The position numbers and the translations under genes were made by a program. A stretch of DNA of 64,000 bases from Platanthera guangdongensis (taxonomy: Eukaryota; Streptophyta; Magnoliopsida; Asparagales; Orchidaceae), in the NCBI GenBank assembly GCA_039583875.1, contig CM077163.1, forward strand, positions 231,934,646-231,998,645, given 5' to 3'. This document shows, piece after piece, positions 24,901 to 36,900 of the stretch; within the stretch, counting starts at the first letter, position 1; the number at the start of each line of letters is the position of its first letter. The notes under the pieces were generated by a model, which was given only the letters and a program-made list of their open reading frames with translations, searched no databases and was not told the origin of the DNA.

Positions 24901-27900
24901 GATGAACTGCATTAAGAACATCCCAAGAAAATCACTGGCCATCAAACAGAAACCCGAGAAATGCAATCACAAATCATGTTTTTGGCTTGATAGCGCTGCA
25001 ACTGCCCGATCGATCAGCTCGCCTCCAGTTGCGGAATCACCTTCTACAGCTCGCCGAACAGCTCTCACCTACCTTCGACCGGCCTCCGATCCCTCCCACA
25101 CCGCTGCTCCGCTGCTTCAAACCTAGTCATATGCCCAACAGTAGCGTGAGAGTTTCCAGCCCGCTGCTCCCACTTCTTTGACCTCCGGACAGCCCCACAT
25201 ACCTCTTACGACCATGGAAGAGAGTGTTCTTACCTTCAGGCACATCATGGAGACCATGCAACAATTGATGTCTATTCAACTTCAACAATGGGCCTTGATC
25301 GCAGCTTTGACTAACGGCTTAAATGGTGTTATAAAAGCCCTTGTAAAGGCCCATTTAAGAGGCCCATTTTTTCCTTGTATTTGTCCCATATCTTGGATTG
25401 GGATCTTCTCTTCTCCATCTCTTCCTATATAAATGTATTCATACTTGTAATTATTTATTCAAGAAGTATATACAAGGTTGGAGGTCTCTCTCTTTTTCTG
25501 CTCTCTTTACATGGTATCAGAGCAACCGGTCTCTTTCTAGCCGGCTTGTCTGTGTGCAAACCGCCGGGTCACCCGGCTGAAAGCGCGGCCTGTTCTTCTC
25601 CTGCTTAGCCGCAGTATCGGGCGGCTAATCTTTCTCTACCCGCTGTTCTTGTACCTCCACTTCTGTTGTGACCTGCTCCTCCTCCTCTTCCAATCTCTCC
25701 CTCTTTTATAACCTTCTCTCACACGTGGGGTCCACCTTCTCTGCCTTCTTCTCCTGCCCGGCCTTCTTTTCTGACCGCGCGGCCTCTAGCCTCTGCTTTC
25801 CTTGCAGCCTCTCCCTTCCCGCTTCTCGCGGCTTCTCTCAAGCTACTGCGGGTTCCTCCTCTCCTTCAGTTTTTGTCTTTGTCCGCATTTAGGTCGCGGT
25901 CTCTCTCCCTGCTGCTGGTGAACTCCAATTGACCGTGCGGACTTCCCTTTTATCCTTCTCCCCTCTAATCGCAGCGACTTGTCCAGTCGCTTGCGGCCTC
26001 TCCTTCTCCCTTAGCCGCATCTTGGTCGCGACCTTCCTGGTCGCTGGTAGAATTACCTTGACTGTGCGGCCTTCCCTCCCCACCCGCACCCTGCTAGTCG
26101 CTGCGTCTTCTTGCTCGCGGCCTCTTTCATTCTCCCTTAGCCGCATTTTGGTCGCGTCTTTCTTTGTCGTTGGTCGTTCTACCTTGACCATGCGGCCTTC
26201 TTCTCTACTCGCCAATTGCTACTCGCTGCGACCTGTCTTGTCGCTAGCGGTTTCTCCTCTCCTCTACGTTGCATCCTGGCCGCACTTTCTCCTCTCCTCT
26301 ACGTGTGGACTTCTTCTCTACTCGCCAACTGCTACTCGCTGCGACCTGTCATGTCGCTAGCGGTTTCTTCTCTGCTCGCGTCCTCTTTCACCCCCCCTGT
26401 GAAGCCTTCTCTACCCAGCCTCCCGACCTTCCTTGCCAAGCCGCCCGACTCATCATCCTGCTAGCCGCACGGCTTATCTTCTTGCCAACCGGCCTCGTCT
26501 ATTAGCCGCATGGCTTCTGACGCATCTGCTGCTACTTCTGCTCCGCCAGTCCGTGAGGCTACTCCGGCTTCTGAACTCCGTGATGAACTGCGGATTACTA
26601 CCATCTCTCTGACTGGCAAATGCAATTTTGTCGAATGGGTTCACTATGTTCGTCGTGTTCTGTAGACGAAGGGTCTTCTCCACCACCTGACTCGTGCTAC
26701 TCCTGTTGCTCCCTCCGATGATTGGCTTCGCGATGACGGTCGAGTCCAGTATTGGCTCCTCAACTCTATGGACACCGAACCCTACCAGATGGTCATGTAT
26801 CATGATACGACCAAGGCAATGTGGGAGGAGCTCCACTCTTTTTACTCCGGGCAAAACAGTTTTCAGCACCTCTATGATATTATCTCCGACCTTCAGAATC
26901 TTGCTCCTGGGGCTCCCGGCGACATGATTTCTTTTGTTGCCCAGGCCAAGACACTAGCCAAGGCTTGGATTCAACATCAGCCTCCTACTACGGATCTTGC
27001 TACTCAACGGGCCCAAAAAGGGGTGGTTACTATAGCGATGATGATGTCCCGCGTTCCGCCCCACCTGCATAGTGTTCGGGCCCAGATACTCTCTTCAACG
27101 ACGACTCTGTCACTGTCTGACGTCTGCTCCATGCTACTTCGGGTTACGCCTCCTATGGAGGCCCCTCCCAGCTTCGCACCTGCTATTCTTCAACAGCCTC
27201 TCCTTCCGACTCCCCTCCTGCTTGTGGCTCTTCCACTCGGGGGGGGGGGGCAGACCTCTGTCTCGGGGACGCGGACGTGGTGGACGTTCGTCTCTCAAAT
27301 GCACATATTGTGGCCGGGGTGGCCATCTTGATGCCACATGTTACAGCAAGCATGAGTTCCCTCCCCACCTCGCTGCCACTTCCTCTACTGCTCCGACTCC
27401 TACTGGGGCTTCCGCCCAGGATCCGGCCTTCACTACCCGACACAATATCGATGAGCTCCGCACCCAACTCCATCAGCTACAGGGTGCCCTCAGCCGCTCC
27501 TCCGGCTCGGTTGCATCCTTTTCTGCGGAAGGTATAACCTGTCTCTCTCCTAGCCCTCACTGGATCGTTGATTCCGGTGCTACTCACCATATTACTTCCC
27601 AGAAGCCCTCCCAATATCTCCAGATGGCTCATCCCCCGTGTATCACTGTGGCCAATGGTGGCACTCTACCGGTCTCTGGTGCCGCTGCTCTCCAGCTTAC
27701 CCCGACCCTTTCTCTTTCCTCGGTTCTTCACGTTCCGGGATCTCCTTTCAATTTACTTTCTGTAAGTCGCCTGACAAACGACCTTGATTGTTCAATAACC
27801 TTCTTTCCCTCTTCCTTTCTTATGCAGGATCGTCGCACCCGGAGTATCATTGGTAGGGGGCAGCTGTTGAATGAGCTTTACATCTTGGATACCCAACCCA

Positions 27901-30900
27901 CTCTTCTATCCGCCGTCTCTACTGTTGATTGGCATCGCCGCCTTGCGCATGCTCCTCTTCTGATTCTAAAGCGGGTTCTTCCTGATGTTCCTCTACGGGA
28001 GTTCTCTTGTGAATCTTGTATCTACGGCAAACACCATCGTTCTGTCTTTCCCCCTGCATGTACCCGGAGTAGTACTCCGTCATCCTTAGTTCATTCTGAT
28101 GTATGAGACCCTTATAAGGTCCCTAGTATCTACGGCTTTCGCTATTTTGTACCCTTTATTGATGACTACTCGCGTACTACATGACTATATTTAATGCATG
28201 ATCGTACTGAACTTACATCTGTATTTCGTGCTTTCGTAACTGAGATGCGTACGCAGTTCGCCACTCCACTCAAAATCCTCCGCACTGATAATGCTCGCGA
28301 ATATACGGGGCACACATTTTTCACCATCTGCACCGAATTTGGCATCATCCATCAAACTTCGTGTGTATATACCCCTCAGCAAAACAGGGTGGACGAACGG
28401 AAGAATCGTCATTTACTCGACGTTGCTCGCTCTCTCATGTTTCAAATGCAGGTTCTAATCGAATATTGGAATTTCGCAGTCTCCACAGCCTGTCATATCA
28501 TTAACCGCCTCCCTTCTTCTGTTCTTGATTTTGTCATTTCTATCCAACTCCTCTTTCCTACTACCAACCCAACCTCTCTCCCCCCACGTGTCTTTGGGTG
28601 TGTTTGTTATGTTCATCTTCTTGGATCTCCCTCCGACAAACTTGCTCCTCGGGCGGCCAAATATATGTTTGTTGGCTACTCCCGTACTCAAAAGGGATAT
28701 GTTTGCTACTCTCCTTCAGATGACAAGATGGCTGTCTCCGCGGATGTCATCTTCTGCGAGGATCAGCCCTTTCACTTACCTTCCTCCTCCTCGATTTCCT
28801 CTCCTGCTCTTCCCCGGCCTGTCGTTCCTCTAACGCCCTCCTTTCTGCCATCTCACTCCACATCTATTCCTGCTCCCAAAGTCCCCCCGCCCGTTATCCG
28901 TGTCTATACTCGTCGCGGCTCCAAGGATGGTTCCTTGCCTCAGCTCCCTGCTCCCAGTGACACTCCGACACCGGCGGATCCAGCTCCTGCTTCTACGGCC
29001 CATCCCTTGGCCAACTACGTTTCTCTCCATCGGCTCACTCCACCTTTCTACGCCTTTGTCCCTTCACTTTTCTCTATTTCTATTCCTAACACTGTGCAGG
29101 AGGCGCTTCAACACCCGGGGTGGCGGGCGGCCATGGAGGATGAAATGAGGGCTCTTTGGGCTAACCAGACTTGGGATCTGGTTCCCCTTCCTGCAGGCGA
29201 ACACTGTGTCAGCTGAAAATGAGTATTTGTTGTTAAACATGCCGCGGATGACACCATTGAGCGTCTGAAGGCCCGCCTCGTGACCCGGGGTTTTACTCAG
29301 CAACAAGGCCTTGATTATGAGGAAACTTTCTCTCCAGTGGCCAAATTGAACACGGTCCGAGTTCTTCTCTCATTGGCTGTTCACCATCATTGGCCTCTTT
29401 ATCAGCTGGATGTTAAGAACGCCTTCCTCAATGGTGATCTGCAGGAGACTGTTTATATGCATCAACCTCCCGGGTTTGAGACCACGGGGGAGTCTCGGGT
29501 TTGTCATCTTCGGAAATCTATTTATGGTCTCAAACAGTCCCCGTGCGCTTGGTTTGACAAATTCAGCAAGGTAGTCCGCGATATTGGCTTCACTCGGAGC
29601 TCGGCTGACTTCTCTCTCTTCACTCGACACCGGCCAACCAGAACTGTGATCCTACTTGTCTATGTTGACGATATAATCATTACTGGCGACGATACTACAT
29701 GGATACAACATACCAAACAACAGTTGAACTCCGCCTTTCAGACCAAAGATCTTGCTATCCTACGGTATTTTCTCGGACTTGAGGTTGCACGACGGCCTGA
29801 TGGTCTTGTACTATCCCAAAGGAAGTATTGTATGGACCTCCTTCATGATGTTGGCTATTCGGGATGCAAACCTACGGATACTCCAATGGACGCTAATCAC
29901 AGGCTCTCGGCCCATAGCTCTGACTCCGATAAGCTGCTTACGAATCCGGAATACTACAGACGCTTGGTTGGGAAACTGATCTACCTTACAGTTACTTGAC
30001 CAGACATCTCCTTTGCCGTAGGAGTCGTGAGTCGATTTATGCATGCTCCTCGGACATCTCATCTTCAAGCTGTCGAGCACATTCTTCGGTATCTCAAGAA
30101 CGCTCCAGGACAAGGGCTTGTGTACAAGCCATCCACATCTCTATCTCTTGCTGCATACTCGGATGTTGACTATGCAAGATCCATTGATGATAGGTGCTCT
30201 ACATCTGGTTTCTGTACCTATTTCGCTGGTCATCTCATAACCTGACGTAGAAAGAAACAGAATGTGGTTGCTTGCTCTTCTGCTGAAGCTGAGTACCGGG
30301 TCATGACTGCTGTAGTTTCCGAGTTAACATGGCTTGAGAGCCTTCTGGGAGACTTGGGTGTTTGTCTCTCATCACCGGCGACCCTATTTTGTGATAGTCA
30401 AGCAGCAATACATATTGCCAAGAACCCGGTCTTTCACGAACGCACAAAGCATATTGAAGTTCACTGCCACTTTATTCGGGAAAAAGTACAGTCAAAGAAG
30501 GTAGATCTGGAGCATGTTTCTGCTACAAATCAAGTTGTTGACATCCTAACCAAAGCTCTCTCCCGACCGCTATACTACCAATTTTTATCCAAGCTTGGCG
30601 CCTACGACTTGTACGCTCCAGTTTGCGGTGGAGTGTTAGAAAAGCCCTTGTAAAGGCCCATTTAAGAGGCCCATTTTTTCCTTGTATTTGTCCCACATCT
30701 TGGATTGGGATCTTCTCTTCTCTCTTTCTTCCTATATAAATGTATTCATATTTGTAATTATTTATTCAAGAAATATATACAAGGTTGGAGGTCTCTCTCT
30801 TTTCCTGCTCTCTTTACAAATGGCTTTCCCCTACAAGGAATCTCCCAGCCACCCTCCACCTAGCAACAAGTTCTAATCAGGGCATACCCACCATGCCTTT

Positions 30901-33900
30901 CGAGTCCCACACACCTAGGTCCACAGGAGGCAGACTCCGGCGTTACTTGAAGTTGGATTTTCCCCACATTGACGGAAAGAGTGATCCCCTGGCATGGCTC
31001 GCATGTTGTGAGCATTGTTTTGCCATCCAACTCATAACATTGGACGATTTGATCGGGTTGGCTTCCTTCCACCTCTTGGGCACAACACAGGTATATGGTA
31101 TGGTCAACTGGCTCGAGAGACCCCTACTTTGACTTGAGTCACCTTCATGCATGCCTGCAATCTACGTTTTGGGCCGCCTCTTTGTAGCAATCCCTAGGGG
31201 GAGCTCATCAATCTCAAGCAATCTCGATCTATGGATGGTTACTTGGAGAGTTTTCAAATGTTAATGACCCGTGTTTCCTCTATCTAGATAGAGCACCATG
31301 TGCCTATCTTCACTATCAGCCTGGATGCTCTAAGCCTCGCGGGACCTTAGCACGACCATGATCCTCGCCCACATTTGTGAGAAGCGTCTCCTCATGGACA
31401 CCCCAACTGGCGGCCACTACGGTGGGCATAGGGATGGTCGGCGTGAGAACATACACACTCCTTGTTCCAACAGTCTGTCTACCCCACTTAGGGGTGAGGA
31501 ATCCAGCGCCACCCCTGCCATCAAGTGACTTATCACGGGCAGAGATAGCATAATGTCATGCACATGACCTTTATTTTAACTGTGATGAACCATATTCAAC
31601 CGGACACAGGTGCAAGCGTCTTTTTTCGCTCAAATTGGACGACCCCCGGATGACGAGGACGAAAATGATGGCTCGCTGTGACCCCCGTACTTCAATATTG
31701 AGGACAAGACTGGTCCAAGGTGGGAAAATATTAGGGCCCATGCAAAGGGTGACGAGACGTGTCTGGGAGGATGTGCATCTTCTAGTACCTTGTATCCTTA
31801 TTTGTCGCGCATTGTACCCAGAGCGCCTCACTTATGTATCTTCAGCGCCTCCAACAGAAGTGACACAACCCTCGACCGCTCCAGCCAGGATCCAACAAAA
31901 CCGAAGGCAGTCCAATAGAACACCTCCCCACTTTGATCATCTTTCCCACTATTGCAATCAACAGACAATACCCGTCTTTTTGCGCTGCGATAGACACAAC
32001 ATCTAGCATTCAATGAAACGCCGCAGATCAATGAAAATATCAATGTTGACATTGTATCGATTAACTATTGTCGATCCCATTTTTTGCATCACTGCGATAA
32101 ACGACGTCTGGTGTCTATACTACTGCCCTGATTTCCTGCAAGCCTACGATGCTCTAGTCAGGCTCCAACCCCTCCTCCTGGCCTGTTGTTCTCACAGCGC
32201 ATCGGCCTTTTTGGCGACACTTCCGCATGAAGGACTCTTTCCTGGAATCAGCGACTGCATGCAGGCCTTCAACTACCGCATCCAATTAATTGATTCCTAA
32301 ATTAATTCTTCATTGGATTAATTGATTTAATTAATTGTTGCGGCTTTATAACGAGCCCCAGCGAGGCACTCACCGTTAGTTCAATGCTCCAGAAGCTACT
32401 GGAAATGTCGGCGCCCTATGACGTTGCACTTGCGCGACTCAGCGCCAGCATTGACCACCGATTCAGGGGTCTGCACCCACCTCAGCCCTCCTCGATGCCA
32501 CCAGTACTTAAAGAAGAAATGTCGTTCTCCGTAGTTCTTATCGCTCAACCATTGCCTCCGGTTGTTTCCGACGCGCAGCTCACACAATCGGTATTGTCGC
32601 CTCCTAGATCGAAGTTGGTGCCGTCCAAATTTGTGTCGCCACTGGTTGTCCCCATTTTACAGCCTCTGCTCCGACCACCTGCTCTAGCCCCTCAGGATCC
32701 ATTACTTCTGAAGACCGCCCCTAGTTGACGTCGCTGCTTCTGATTGCCGAAACTCACCTTCATCTAGGGAATCTGGTGCCCTCATATGTTTGCACTCGTC
32801 GGGCACATTCTGTAAGACCCCCTTCCGGAACACAAGACATGGCCGAGGGAGCCTTATGCCCAGAACAGTCGTCTTGCAATAATGTCAGCACACTGGTCAA
32901 CCTGTACCACAAGACGTCTATCTTGCCGGCTATTCCAATATATTGCATGTCAATCCATAAGTAAAACAAAACCAAGTCCATGATCCACAAATAAGTATAA
33001 AATGTCCACAATATAAATATGAATGAAAAAAAGGAATCAACGGTGTTCATGAATATAATCGGAGTATTTAAATGCCTGTAGACTACAACAAGCACTCAAA
33101 CTCATATCTTTCACAGAAGGTGATAATGGTATAGTAGTGTCAGGCCCTGTCTCCCTGTCCTGGGTGTCCTGCACGGGATGCTGCTGTTGCTCCTCCTGCG
33201 GGGTGTGCTCCTGAAAATAGTGGTGTAATACTGTTAGTCATAAAGACTAAGTGGCTTCACATCCTCTCCCTCGGCGACTCTTAGGCACCAGGCGGAAGGA
33301 GGGGGAAAAAGGAGTACAATATAACAGTAGTATATATCAAAACAGGTGGCAAAAGCGGTGCGCTAAAACTAGCAGATATTGTACCAACAATTCTAGAAGT
33401 AAACAGGTAATCAATATGTGTATTGTAGCACAACTAAACTAGCAGTGTAGTAAGTAGCAAGTAAGTAAAAGACTAAATTGAACTTAACTTATAAAAATGC
33501 TCATACAGATTTATAAGTTAAAAATCTGGTAAACTAGAAGGTAACTCGTCATATAAAAGAGTCAATGCTAATTTATATGATGAGGGACTTATGTGGTGTG
33601 ATGCAATGCAATGCAATGAATGTATGATGACTCACCTGCAACACCCTTATCCGTCACATAACATATAACAGAAGGCCCGGCTGGGGTCCGACGACATATA
33701 CCACGGACAGACAAGAAATTACTAAATTGAAACCATAATCTAGTAATGTGCATCCTAACACGGAGTGCATTCTAAAGGAAGTAGTTTTAGAGGTTATAAA
33801 TAGAACCCAACAACAACATGAATGTCCACTACCAAAACTAGAAATGAAAAACAAATACACAAAAAAGGGTCTTGGCCTTAAGGCCTTACATTGTTCATTT

Positions 33901-36900
33901 CAAATTAAAATGTCTTGCATACATCGACACGCAGGCCGGCCACACATGAACAATAAAACCAAACGGGTCATTCGCTTTGGCCTTCAAGGGACAGCTTAGC
34001 ATTCTTGGGATTCAGCCCGCTATTTCCCGCTTGGCTCGGCTGCACCTGCACGAAACATTCCACCGTACGGTGACAAACAATAACAACGGTCAGCATTAGC
34101 TGACAAAATTATAACCTCACCCCTCATTCGGGGGTGGCGGTGCTCCTTCCCTGCAGGCATTAGTATAACCATATAATGACATTCAAACGTGCAACTTAAG
34201 CACCATTCACCACAAATGTTGCCACAAACGCCCAACGCCCCGTGCTCTCAGGGCACATTCTTGGTGCACAAGACCACAAAGGCCGCACCACCATTCTCTG
34301 TGACGGTCAACAACGTTTGAGCTTTCAGTCTCACAAGAGCCAAGGCCAGAGACAACACCCCAGTGCTACGACAAGTCATGTGCTTTACATTATGACCACT
34401 ACAAGTCGACCGGCATAGGGGAGGGTACAGTTCAGCCATATCTCATGCTCAAATCGTCCGGCACGCAGGCCCGACGCGGGTCAGCATCCGCTTTCTCTTT
34501 TCCGCATGATCCATAACTCTGTAAGGATCCTAGGCTAGCACTCATGGCTACCAAAGCTGAGCAACTTAAGCTCACGCTCCACAAATTGGCCCCCAGGTCT
34601 TCGAGAGATAGGCACCCACGACATCTAGGTCTCACAAGACAGGCCACACAAAATAGCCCACAGGTCTCCCAGAGACAAGCTTCAACAAATGACACAAGAT
34701 TTCCAAGAAACCAACAAACAATACAACGCCCACTGAGAGCTAACACCGGCGGTAGCGTTACCGCCGCGCGGTAGGAAAAAATACTATCGATTCTTCCCCC
34801 AAATCGGGTGTTTTCCTGGAGTCTCCATCCAGTACTCTCAACGCAGCCATCTGCACACCCCGCGACTCCAAAATCTATGCAATAACCACAGAGACTTCTC
34901 CGACATACGAAACATACAAACATCACTAATTCAGACCAACCTGTCCGGATGGGCTTCACACAACATATCTATTTCGTACTTCGATTCCAGGTCTAAATGC
35001 AAAACTAACGGGGATACACGGATCTACCCGTCGGGAGAACCACTTCCACATGTTCGTGGAGTGTCTACCCTCTAATGCTAAAAGAAAGGACTTCACATGT
35101 CCAAGGAAGAGGATCGTTACCCTAGAAGTCCGCTTCGGCGCCATGGAAGAGATTTTAACCAGATGAACACGACTGATATGGCTTTGCCTCAGTAGATCCA
35201 AACTCGCCTTGCGAATCCGAACTCCAAATCAAAACCGACGGCGTTCACTCTCTAGTGCTCCTTCTCCTCCTCCAAACGTCCAGCCCAAGATTCTCAAACT
35301 CCAAAAGAATGAAGTGAAAACGGTCAAACCAGCACTATAAACAGTGTTACCGCCGCGCGGCAACTAGCTACTGTCGTGCAGTACCACTAATCAATGCCTC
35401 GATTCGCGTGCCACCGCCCAGGCCCTCCAACCACAGGCCGACACGTGGCCACGCCGAATAGCCGCGCAATAGGATGCCAACGCTTCGCGGTAGCTGGGGA
35501 CGGCTACAACACGACCGCTCTTGCCACCGCCACGCAATAGTTACTATCGCCGCGCGGTTGAAACCCGAGAGTTTCGACAAATAAATTGCCAAGCTACCGC
35601 ATGCGGTATCTCTACCGCTGGGCGATATCTTCCCGGGAACTTGGCCAAAAAAATGGCTAACACAGCGAGACAACAACCTACTGCCGCGCGGCAGTCTAGA
35701 CGTTGAGTCACCTCACCTCACTCAACGCTCTCAACGTCTGACGCTACCCCCGCGCGGTAACCAAGGCGTTGAGTCTACTCGCCTTACTCGGAGCTCTCGA
35801 CGCTTGGCGTTACCGCGACGCGGTATTGGCCTACCGCTGCGCGGTACCCCCTTTTTCTGCCTACAAAAATTTGGGGTGTTACAGCTCAATTGGCGGTGAG
35901 GAGTTGGAAAACTCCATAGTTAAGCGTGCTCGGGCTGGAGTAGTACTGCATGGGTGACCTCCTGCGAAGTCCCCGTGGTGCGCGTTTGACAATCGAGTTT
36001 CGTTCATCAAAGGGAGGTTGTGACCACCAACAACCCGCCCGTTGGGTGGAGAGGGGTTGGGGTGCTTGGGTTGCAGCCCGGACGATGCCAGTTGGGTCCC
36101 GCTGGGTCTCCCTCGATGGGCGTGGTCCCGAGTGGAGCCGGGTCTGGGTCGTCACAAAAAAAGTGCACTACAAAAAAGTGCACATTTTTTGTAACGACCC
36201 TAGCCGATCCAACAGGACAACGTCACGGCTCTGCTCTAGGCGACGTTACCGGGCTGCAGCCCAAGTGCCCCAAAGCCTCTCGCGCATATTTCTCGGCCGC
36301 GCGCATTGTTGAGGCCGGGTCTCGAACCCGTAATCCCCTTGATAAGGAGTTTTCAAACCACTCATTACCAGTTAAGCTGGGAAGTAAACACCAAAGAGCC
36401 CAGCTCAAATGGCCAAAAGCCTATCTGCCAGCTTCCGTCGGTATGACGACCAGTAAGCTCATAGACCCGCCACAAGTAGTCACATCACCCAAGATCATAA
36501 TGCAACCTTATTTCCACCATGTGTTTCCCATGAATAGATCTGTGTTATTAAGCACCCAAGGACTCTCAGTCATGTCCTTTAATACAGTCGTAATTTCATT
36601 TAATATATATACCAGTGCTAATCTGCACTTAAAGACTTTCAACCGAGTCCTTACCATAACGCCCTGGGATATAATCATATCCTTAAGCTTTCGTCAAGCC
36701 ATCGTTGTTACTCATAATGAGTTGTTGTAACTCTAATGCAGTGAAATGTGTGTCACGGGAATACTTCTTATGATCCTATAGGACTACTTGTGAGATCAGT
36801 GATATGTTTGAGCTCAATAATAAGGTCTGCCCAACTATATTCCTTAGCCATTTCCATCCTCATGCTAGATTCTCAACATGCCTTAAACAAAATCGAATGT

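Larger units (their letters stand above)
25327..30818 (+). mobile_element. Copia-3: full-length Ty1/copia element, coding region decayed
   Basis: LTRs 25327-25511 and 30634-30818, both 185 bp, with duplication AATGG at 25322-25326 and 30819-30823. By eye the LTRs differ at eight positions, the oldest of the three Copia elements with two LTRs. Same family group as Copia-2 and Copia-4. Nested inside Gypsy-C gag. Confidence 0.96.
25195..31680 (+). pseudogene. Gypsy-C gag, split by Copia-3
   Basis: Ty3/gypsy gag in two pieces: 25195-25326 ([17 protein letters not shown]) and 30819-31680 after the Copia-3 insertion. Downstream words are [39 protein letters not shown], and [10 protein letters not shown]. 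Near 31560-31610 is a knuckle-like [17 protein letters not shown] in which the first Cys of CxxC is Tyr. Stops and frameshifts are many. The order and spacing fit plant Gypsy gag (capsid then zinc knuckle). No convincing protease or reverse transcriptase follows, and LTRs were not located. The gag must be older than Copia-3. Confidence 0.72.

Noticed and set aside
29214..29222. Programmed UGA readthrough as an established mechanism in Copia-3
   Set aside because: Copia-3 has other stops and a frameshift and is clearly dead; the clustering across elements is reported only as an observation to test.
32811..35883. Second proven solo LTR
   Set aside because: Edges look right (TGTAAGACCCC and GGGGTGTTACA), but the flanking five-mers CATTC and GCTCA differ, so it is listed only as LTR-like.
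35910..35982. 5S rRNA gene
   Set aside because: Only the 3' two-thirds are present, with substitutions, no tandem array and no T-run terminator directly after.
36310..36385. Functional tRNA gene on the minus strand
   Set aside because: The B box is perfect, but the acceptor stem does not pair and the sequence continues into a SINE-like body with an A-rich tail.
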